This document shows positions 1 to 5,011 of a stretch of 6,335 nucleotides of DNA, piece after piece; position 1 is the first letter of the stretch; each line of letters begins with the position of its first letter. Below the pieces are notes generated by a model, which was not told the DNA's origin, made no database searches, and worked only from the letters and a program-made list of their open reading frames with translations. Made by a program: the position numbers and the translations under genes. The stretch lies in assembly GCA_964607865.1 (NCBI GenBank), contig CAZSLZ010000157.1:1-6335 (forward strand), given 5' to 3'. The DNA comes from CAZSLZ01 sp964607865 (lineage in GTDB: Bacteria > Vulcanimicrobiota > JAJTBE01 > CAZSLZ01).

Positions 1-57
1 CCCCCATTCCAAATGGGGAGAGATCGCCACGCATCCTTACGGATGCCCGCGATGACG
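1..57. repeat. Palindromic intergenic repeat, possibly cut by the window edge
   Basis: Two hairpins lie side by side. The first pairs CCCCATT (2-8) with AATGGGG (12-18). The second pairs GCATCC (31-36) with GGATGC (41-46) around a TTAC loop, and is extended outside a small internal loop by ATCGC (23-27) pairing with GCGAT (49-53). The outer part reads like the widespread family of short intergenic palindromes with ends of the form GATTGCCACG...CGCAATGACGG, seen here with C/G substitutions. That family match is from memory. Such elements are usually dispersed in many copies between genes and carry no protein. The true left boundary cannot be seen. Confidence 0.6.
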
Positions 58-317
58 GTTTCCTTGTAGATTACTTTGTTTTTCAACAATGTTTTAAGTT
101 TTTTGGGAATCAGTATATACATAGTTCTTACTAAATACAACCAGTAGCTTGTGTCATGTGAAGCAGTTTCAGTTTGTTATGGAGGTTTATACTTTTTCTG
201 TCCGACAGCTCAGGGGATACAATAAATCTTCAATACTCCCGCCAGGCCAAGTCTGCCTGCGTTCATAAGAGAAATATTCCGGATTTTCTATAATCATAAA
301 ACTATATACAATTCAGG
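58..317. other. Gene-poor stretch downstream of the minus-strand operon
   Basis: I find no convincing gene, RNA gene or strong terminator here. It contains a 36-codon minus-strand frame (297-187) starting 20 nt after the membrane-protein gene, and an open minus-strand frame from 122 running off the left edge. The first has no Shine-Dalgarno sequence and the second only a weak one. Minor palindromes such as CTGT/ACAG (198-208) are too weak to call a terminator, so where the operon transcript ends is unclear. Confidence 0.5.
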
Positions 318-692
318 TTAATACCGTTGAACAGGGCCGGAGAAGAAGCTGATCAAATCTATATAGCAGGTGAGGGCTAATGCGATTGATACCGCCATAA
401 TGCCCCAGCCTACCATCATTTCTAAAAATCTGTGGGAATTGGATTTACGCAGAATGGCAAAAGGGCCTACCTTGAACTCTTCCTCCAGATAACCCCAGAT
501 GGTCATCAGGCTGAAAAAGGTAATAAAAAAGGGAATTATTGTAACACATGTTAACCCTTTGGTAAAACCGGTTATAAGCATACCTGCAAAAGTGGGCAAA
601 CTGAAAACCAAAGCTGTGATTCTGGTTTTCTTCTTTTCTTCATCGGTGAATTCTACCAGCGGGTATTTTTTGAAAAACTGGAAAAATTTCAT
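318..692 (-). CDS. Small membrane protein with three predicted helices, function unknown
   Basis: I do not recognise this 124-residue protein. It opens with a basic, aromatic cytoplasmic-looking segment (about 1-25, rich in Lys and Phe, including DEEKKKTR at 17-24). Hydrophobic stretches follow at about 26-46, 47-67 and 88-113, separated by an acidic/basic loop (EEEFK at 70-74, LRKSNSHR at 81-88). Three membrane-spanning helices are likely. The positive-inside rule places the N-terminus and the 68-87 loop in the cytoplasm, which would make the first two helices a hairpin. No catalytic motif or signal peptide is evident. The start is well supported by AAGGAG (703-698), 5 nt before the ATG. The gene begins 14 nt after the L,D-transpeptidase-like gene, so it is probably the last gene of that operon. 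It could be a small transporter subunit, an anchor for its neighbours or a simple envelope protein. Confidence 0.8.
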   Translation of the reverse strand: MKFFQFFKKYPLVEFTDEEKKKTRITALVFSLPTFAGMLITGFTKGLTCVTIIPFFITFFSLMTIWGYLEEEFKVGPFAILRKSNSHRFLEMMVGWGIMAVSIALALTCYIDLISFFSGPVQRY

Positions 693-706
693 ATATACTC
701 CTTAAC

Positions 707-1183
707 TTAATAAATAATCTCTACATTCGTTCCTTTTTTTAAACAGTGTTTCAATTCAAGAATGTCTTCGTCTTTCATTCCTATACAACCCTGTGTACCA
801 TCACGGTTTATTCCTCCGCCATGAATTCCAATTTCTCCACCCAACGGGGTATTCCAGGGCGGGCGTTGTCTGTTTTTCCAGGAAGTAATGATTTCTTTAT
901 ATTCCTCGTCAGAAATCAGGTTTTCTTTCAGCCCCCTGGCTGCATCTTCAGGGTTTGGATAAGACAAACCAAAGAACAGGGTAAATTGTGACTTTTCATT
1001 GATGGTGCAAATGTAGTAGTTTCCCCTGGGAGTACGCTGATCTCCCTCACATTGTTTGGTACCTTCTTTGGAGTTTCTTCCGCAAATTACTGGAAAAGAC
1101 CTTATGACTTTCCCCTTGCCACTACATAAATGTAATACTTTCTCCCTGATTCTTACACAGATTTTATATATTCTGCAGAACAT
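707..1183 (-). CDS. YafK-like L,D-transpeptidase (YkuD) domain protein without a visible signal peptide
   Basis: This 158-residue protein is essentially a bare YkuD catalytic domain of the YafK/ErfK type, a family that forms or edits 3-3 peptidoglycan cross-links or attaches proteins to the wall through a catalytic Cys. Visible landmarks are the substrate-cleft segment EGDQRTPRGNY (46-56), SYPNPED (74-80), PLGGEIGIHGG (113-123) and TQGCIGM (130-136). His121 and Cys133 fit the family pattern H-x(11)-C preceded by S/T-x-G. Strand 1 (about 7-20) starts almost at the first Met, so the Sec signal or membrane anchor usual in this family is absent. A TAG codon lies immediately before the ATG in frame, so no longer form is possible without a frameshift. 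The start lies 4 nt beyond the stop of the clostripain-type gene and has no clear Shine-Dalgarno sequence, which suggests translational coupling. The domain call is firm. The cellular location and activity are uncertain. Confidence 0.85.
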   Translation of the reverse strand: MFCRIYKICVRIREKVLHLCSGKGKVIRSFPVICGRNSKEGTKQCEGDQRTPRGNYYICTINEKSQFTLFFGLSYPNPEDAARGLKENLISDEEYKEIITSWKNRQRPPWNTPLGGEIGIHGGGINRDGTQGCIGMKDEDILELKHCLKKGTNVEIIY

Positions 1184-1187
1184 CTAA

Positions 1188-2546
1188 TTAAAAAGAACCG
1201 TATTTTTCTATTACCTTATCCCACCCGGTTTCTTTTCCCAATGTCAGCCGGCTGTAAAAATCGGTGAACTTTTCACTGCCGTGGATGGGAGCATAAATAG
1301 ATATTCCCGATGATTCATGAAGATTCACACCCTTGCGGTGCATTTCAAACAGAACAGCTTTATCTTTTATAAATTTTGCAGTTTCCAGGGCTGATTTCTT
1401 CAGGTCGCTGTCTTTAACTTCAGGATTGGTAATAATTTCCAGGGCGAGTGAACCCACATCCCGCATTTGGTTCATAGGGCTGGTGGATCCTCCCCCATTG
1501 CCTGCCATTGCCAGTATATTGGGCTGGCAATAGTGCTGGGCATTTCTGAAACACCGGCGGATTTCGTATTGGGAAGTATCGGTGTTTAACAATTTATCGG
1601 AAAAATCTTTTAACCGGTCTATAAAACCTGGCATGTTACGGCAATCTATAATGGAAGCTGAGAGGAGCATATAATTGTTCTGAGACCTTATCATGGCTTC
1701 CAGGGTTTCGCCTACAGTAAGCCCGTCGCCGTTAGCCTCTTCTTTCATTTTGGCAGCAAATTCATTATGTTGCCAGTTACCACTGAAAAGAACTTCCTCG
1801 GACCCCACCATAAAGTTGGCAGAATCTTTAATTGCGGCGGCAGTTTCAGCATTGGCCATAAGACAGGAATCAAACCCCACCACGTCAATTTTCTGCCCGG
1901 CCTCCTTCGTGGCTGTATCCAGCGCTGATTTTAATTCCGGGGTAAGCAGAATGTCGTCATTGTGCTGTTCATCGGGCATTGAGCCTATAAAACCATAACC
2001 GTGGCCACTCAAAATCAACATATAATGTTTCGCGGGAAACTTTTTCATACCCCAGCTGACAAAATCTTTAAGGGACTGGGGATGGGCCATATTGGTCTTA
2101 CCCAGGTTTTCAGTTTCGGTATTGTTTTTCAACCCTAACCAACTGGGTTTCTTCAGGTGCATTCGCTGGGCTTTTCCATCTTTGTTGCTCTGGGCCAGTT
2201 GTGCCAGAAAAGTAATTTTATCATCACTGCCCACAGATTCTAAATCTTTCACCGATTTCTCTATATCATCCTGTAAATCGCAATTTCCATTAGCATAAAG
2301 CATAACTGTCCATTGCCGTTTATTTTCATGGGTTTGGGCAAGATTATCAAACAGAGGGTTTTTCAGGGCTTCAGCCTTTTGCCTGTCAATACCCAAAAAG
2401 GAGTTAATTTTTTCTTTATTTTCAGAAGCTGGCACAAACTCATCCTTTGCGGCAGCTTCTCTCATATTCTGTGCCCGTTTTTCAAAGGCATCCATATTTA
2501 TGGGTTTGAAACTGGGTTGGGCTGGAATGGATTGATTGATTTTCAT
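1188..2546 (-). CDS. Clostripain-type cysteine peptidase (family C11, clan CD)
   Basis: This 452-residue protein matches the C11/clostripain family, Cys endopeptidases with a caspase-like fold that typically cleave after Arg or Lys. The core starts with WTVMLYANGNCDLQ (79-92), the usual first strand. The catalytic dyad is visible as His182 in SGHG (180-183) and Cys228 in GFDSCLMAN (224-232). Further family-like segments are GSEE (248-251), MRDVGSLA (361-368) and SSGISIYAP (412-420) near the C-terminus. Residues 1-75 are polar and low in hydrophobicity (IPAQPSFKPIN at 7-17), with no signal peptide or lipobox, although many family members are secreted. The N-terminal segment may be a pro-region or a non-classical targeting sequence. 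The start is supported by GGGAG (2558-2554), 7 nt before the ATG, and a promoter lies just upstream. It heads an operon with the transpeptidase-like and membrane-protein genes. Both catalytic residues are intact, so it is probably active. Confidence 0.9.
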   Translation of the reverse strand: MKINQSIPAQPSFKPINMDAFEKRAQNMREAAAKDEFVPASENKEKINSFLGIDRQKAEALKNPLFDNLAQTHENKRQWTVMLYANGNCDLQDDIEKSVKDLESVGSDDKITFLAQLAQSNKDGKAQRMHLKKPSWLGLKNNTETENLGKTNMAHPQSLKDFVSWGMKKFPAKHYMLILSGHGYGFIGSMPDEQHNDDILLTPELKSALDTATKEAGQKIDVVGFDSCLMANAETAAAIKDSANFMVGSEEVLFSGNWQHNEFAAKMKEEANGDGLTVGETLEAMIRSQNNYMLLSASIIDCRNMPGFIDRLKDFSDKLLNTDTSQYEIRRCFRNAQHYCQPNILAMAGNGGGSTSPMNQMRDVGSLALEIITNPEVKDSDLKKSALETAKFIKDKAVLFEMHRKGVNLHESSGISIYAPIHGSEKFTDFYSRLTLGKETGWDKVIEKYGSF

Positions 2547-2553
2547 AGAAATA

Positions 2554-2558
2554 CTCCC
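2554..2558 (-). promoter_or_regulatory. Ribosome binding site of the clostripain-type gene
   Basis: GGGAG on the minus strand is separated from the ATG at 2546 by 7 nt. It fixes this start against later Met codons such as Met18. Confidence 0.7.
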
Positions 2559-2578
2559 GGTTTTATTGCTTTATCTAT

Positions 2579-2606
2579 TTTATAGTAAAAACACATTAAA
2601 AATCAA
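2579..2606 (-). promoter_or_regulatory. Sigma70-like promoter for the clostripain operon
   Basis: On the minus strand, TTGATT (2606-2601) is followed after 16 nt by TATAAA (2584-2579), within a longer TATAAAATAG. This predicts a leader of about 25 nt before the ATG at 2546. Its position in the 97-bp gap suggests that the three downstream genes can be transcribed independently of the CheR-like gene. The local sequence is AT-rich, so chance matches are possible. Confidence 0.55.
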
Positions 2607-2608
2607 TA

Positions 2609-2634
2609 TAAAAATGTTAATTAATTATGAACAT
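2609..2634 (-). terminator. Weak candidate intrinsic terminator of the CheR-like gene
   Basis: Read on the minus strand, ATGTT (2634-2630) pairs with AACAT (2618-2614). Two more pairs form inside a C-T mismatch, and a T-rich run (about 2614-2609) follows. The stem is short and AT-only apart from one G-C pair, so termination would be inefficient. Read-through into the clostripain operon is likely. It lies directly upstream of the operon promoter. Confidence 0.25.
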
Positions 2635-2643
2635 GTCAGTTTT

Positions 2644-4842
2644 TCAGGTTTCCTGTCCCTGGCTCATTCTGGAAAGAACCAGGCCTGCCAGGGATATCAA
2701 AATCACTGCCAGCAGTATTAAACTCAATACATATCCCTGAGGCACACCTTCAGGTTGTTCAAGAGCCTGCAGGTTTGTAATTCTGGAAACTCCGGGATTT
2801 GCCGAGGCATAGGTTATCTCCACCTCGTCACCGGGGGCATAGCCGGCAAAAGGAGGGTAGATTCTTCCATCTACCAGGTAATAATAAGATTTTCCAGTAT
2901 AATTCTTTCCTTCTGTATTGAATTCATATTCCACTTCATAGGTATATTCAATAGCATCATTTTCATTTTCGCCTTTTATCTCATTAACCGCCAACACCTT
3001 GCCCCGGGTTTGATCCAGGCTGGTTTTCAACATTTTCCTATAATAATAGTTACCCCAGATAAATCCCAAAGCCAGTATGGAAATAACCAGGGATACAATA
3101 AAAAACAAGGGGTTAATTCTTATATGCTTCTTTTTTTCTTTTTCACTTTTTTCAATAAGAGCAATTTGATCCGCCCGGGCTTCCACTTCTTCCCGTTTAT
3201 CATAACTATCTTCAGTTTCACTGGTTGCGCTGCCGGTTTCTTTTTCTATTTCGGCAGATTCTTCAATTTCCGGTGTCTCACCCCCGGCAGGCTCCACTGC
3301 ATCGCCACGTAATTCTTTTTCCCACTGTTCTTCCAGTTTCAACCTTTCAGCTTCCCCAGCCTTTCTTTTGGCTTCAGCTTCCTTTGCCCATTCTTCCTCC
3401 TGCTCTTCCCTGGTTTTTTGTCTTTCTTCCTCTTTTTCGTTATGAGAGAAAACTTCATAAAGCCTCAAAAACACTTTCTTGAGCAATTCAGAATCTGAGC
3501 TTTCCAGGGCGTGTTTCAGATCTTCTGCCATTGTCTCAAATACTGTTGTTTCTATATCATAACATTCCAGATATTTTTTGTTTTCTTCTTTTTCGTAAGT
3601 TTTTTCAAATTTTTCAAAACTCTCTTCTGCTTTCTCCTTATAACCCAGATAAAGGTTTAAAACCGCCATATTGAAATGTGCCGGCCAGAATTCATCTTCT
3701 ATTTCAGTAACCTTTTTATAACTCTCCAGTGCCTTTTCAATATCTTTTTTCTTTACTTTTAAATCTGATATATACTGTAAAAGATAAGGAGATTCAGGAT
3801 GATTTTCGATTCCCCGGCTGATCAAATCACGGGCTTCATCCTCCCTGCCCTCCAGTTCAAGAGCGTTGGCAATAACCAGGAGGTTTGAAACCGACTCGAT
3901 GGTAATATCGATTCTATCCGTAGTTTTCTCGACTTCATAGCCGTTTCTTACATAATACTTTACCCCGCTGGTTTCTTTTAAATCAAGCCCTTTCAGGTTC
4001 AGGTTCCGGGATGAATTAAAAAATAAAACAGCGCCTCTGGCCATTCGGGGAAGAATTTTTTCGATTATTTTTCTGGCCACCGGGTGTGGATAAAAAGAAG
4101 CTAAAAGATTGGCAAAAACCAGGTGGTAACTTTTTCTGGAAGTTTCCAGCTCCTTTGTCAACAAATCGGTTTTCTCAAAATTGACCAGTTCTTTTAAATC
4201 ATCAGTTATTTCAAATTCCCGGTATTCGCTTTCCTGCAGAAAAACCGATCTATAACTTTCATCAATGCTGGCTGTTTTTTCTTCCTTGTACAAACCACTG
4301 CGGGCTTTTTCATAGTAACTGTTCTTGGGCTCCAAGGCGTCTATCTGTATTTTTACCATGGCAGGCAAATTCTGGCGTAAAGCCATGGCTGCAGAATAAA
4401 CTTTCTCGCCGGAATCAGCCAGGGGAAATAAAACATTAAGGTGTACAGGTTCATTTTCGGCCTGGTTCTTTATTCTGGCTTTAAGTTCTTCCCTGAGCCA
4501 GTTTTCTTGATCAGGGGTTTCAATCTGGTGTTCATAAGAGTTGAATAAAATTTTCGATATAAACTTTTCATTCAGTAGTGCAAGTTGATCTTTATTTGTG
4601 AAGAAACCAGTTGCCGGAAATTTCCTTATTAATTCCCGGTTCCTTTTCAGCCTTTCCCCAAAAGTCGGAGTCAGCAGGGAAAAACAGTAATCGTCGAGTT
4701 TTTTGTATCCCCGGCTGCGGGAAAGTTCTGACATCTCTTTTAACAATTGCGGGGTGGTAACTTCTTTGGAAATAAAATTGTTTTGTTCTAAATAATTCAT
4801 TACAAGTTCAAATGAATTTTTATCCTGGGTTATAAATAACAT
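2644..4842 (-). CDS. Degenerate CheR-like domain, TPR, coiled coil and DUF3592-like membrane protein
   Basis: This 732-residue protein has several parts. Residues about 10-275 follow the order of a CheR chemotaxis methyltransferase: a helical N-domain, a TGFFTN segment (78-83) where CheR has T-x-F-F-R, DSGEKVYSAAMAL (143-155) where CheR has STGEEPYSIAMLL, LEPKNSYYEKARSGLY (170-185), and FANLLASFY (243-251) where CheR has FCRN-x-x-x-Y. The Arg of FFR, the second Glu of GEE, the ATD acid and the RN pair appear changed, so methyl transfer is doubtful. TPR-like helices span about 316-418, followed by a highly charged coiled coil (466-512) and an acidic linker. A transmembrane helix (about 577-597) follows a KEKKKHIR cluster, placing the N-terminal part in the cytoplasm. 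A DUF3592-like beta domain (about 611-688, GKVLAV, GDEVEITYASANPG) would be outside, and a second helix lies at 703-724. The start follows AGGGGGAG (4853-4846). The family assignment is from motif memory. A signalling scaffold role is inferred. Confidence 0.72.
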   Translation of the reverse strand: MLFITQDKNSFELVMNYLEQNNFISKEVTTPQLLKEMSELSRSRGYKKLDDYCFSLLTPTFGERLKRNRELIRKFPATGFFTNKDQLALLNEKFISKILFNSYEHQIETPDQENWLREELKARIKNQAENEPVHLNVLFPLADSGEKVYSAAMALRQNLPAMVKIQIDALEPKNSYYEKARSGLYKEEKTASIDESYRSVFLQESEYREFEITDDLKELVNFEKTDLLTKELETSRKSYHLVFANLLASFYPHPVARKIIEKILPRMARGAVLFFNSSRNLNLKGLDLKETSGVKYYVRNGYEVEKTTDRIDITIESVSNLLVIANALELEGREDEARDLISRGIENHPESPYLLQYISDLKVKKKDIEKALESYKKVTEIEDEFWPAHFNMAVLNLYLGYKEKAEESFEKFEKTYEKEENKKYLECYDIETTVFETMAEDLKHALESSDSELLKKVFLRLYEVFSHNEKEEERQKTREEQEEEWAKEAEAKRKAGEAERLKLEEQWEKELRGDAVEPAGGETPEIEESAEIEKETGSATSETEDSYDKREEVEARADQIALIEKSEKEKKKHIRINPLFFIVSLVISILALGFIWGNYYYRKMLKTSLDQTRGKVLAVNEIKGENENDAIEYTYEVEYEFNTEGKNYTGKSYYYLVDGRIYPPFAGYAPGDEVEITYASANPGVSRITNLQALEQPEGVPQGYVLSLILLAVILISLAGLVLSRMSQGQET

Positions 4843-4845
4843 AAA

Positions 4846-4853
4846 CTCCCCCT
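4846..4853 (-). promoter_or_regulatory. Ribosome binding site of the CheR-like gene
   Basis: AGGGGGAG on the minus strand ends 3 nt before the ATG at 4842, or 5 nt if the AGGGGG part is used. It supports this first Met as the start. Confidence 0.65.
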
Positions 4854-4886
4854 GGTAAATTAAGCCTGAAATCTAATTAAATTTCT

Positions 4887-4914
4887 ATTTTATAATTAAA
4901 CTATTTTCAATCAA
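4887..4914 (-). promoter_or_regulatory. Sigma70-like promoter for the CheR-like gene
   Basis: On the minus strand, TTGATT (4914-4909) is followed after 16 nt by TAAAAT (4892-4887), part of TATAAAATAG (4894-4885). The predicted leader is about 38 nt. The same TTGATT and TATAAAATAG words occur in front of the clostripain-type gene, though 14 nt apart here and 16 nt apart there. Confidence 0.5.
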
Positions 4915-4933
4915 ATTCCTTTAGCTTTTAATC

Positions 4934-4946
4934 ATGAAAGATTCAT
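4934..4946. promoter_or_regulatory. Short inverted repeat in the divergent region
   Basis: ATGAA (4934-4938) and TTCAT (4942-4946) form a perfect 5-bp inverted repeat with an AGA spacer, about midway between the two divergent start codons. It could be an operator that controls both genes. In AT-rich DNA a repeat of this size can also arise by chance. I see no well-placed consensus promoter for the plus-strand gene; TATAAG at 4946-4951 or 4963-4968 are the best -10 candidates. Confidence 0.2.
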
Positions 4947-4997
4947 ATAAGGCAGGAGATTTTATAAGGAAATATTAAAGTTACATGGTAAGAATTT

Positions 4998-5005
4998 AAG
5001 GGGGT
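4998..5005 (+). promoter_or_regulatory. Ribosome binding site that fixes a GTG start
   Basis: AAGGGGGT is followed by 6 nt and then GTG at 5012. A TAA stop lies in frame at 4997-4999 and no other start codon lies between it and the GTG, so this is the only upstream start for the TIR-NHL gene. Confidence 0.85.
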
Positions 5006-5011
5006 ATAATT

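Noticed and set aside
1..57. CRISPR repeat
   Set aside because: Only one copy is present, with no regular spacing and no spacers. Two adjacent hairpins fit a dispersed intergenic palindrome better.
1..122. Minus-strand open frame from ATG at 122 running off the left edge
   Set aside because: Its second half is a translation of the palindromic repeat, and the upstream site is weak. This is the usual look of a spurious frame over such repeats.
198..208. CTGT/ACAG mini-palindrome as operon terminator
   Set aside because: The stem is only 4 bp with no T-run after it on the minus strand.
187..297. 36-codon minus-strand frame starting 20 nt after the membrane-protein gene
   Set aside because: It has no Shine-Dalgarno sequence and no recognisable motif, and its length is easily reached by chance. 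It could still be a small gene or a gene remnant.
2755..3312. 185-codon plus-strand frame
   Set aside because: It lies antisense to the charged coiled-coil and linker region of the CheR-like gene. The Glu/Lys-rich codons there leave few stops on the opposite strand, and the Phe/Ile-rich product matches nothing.
5005..5010. Perfect TATAAT just before the TIR-NHL start
   Set aside because: A transcript starting from it would begin downstream of the GTG, and it overlaps the end of the ribosome binding site and its spacer. It cannot be the promoter of this gene.
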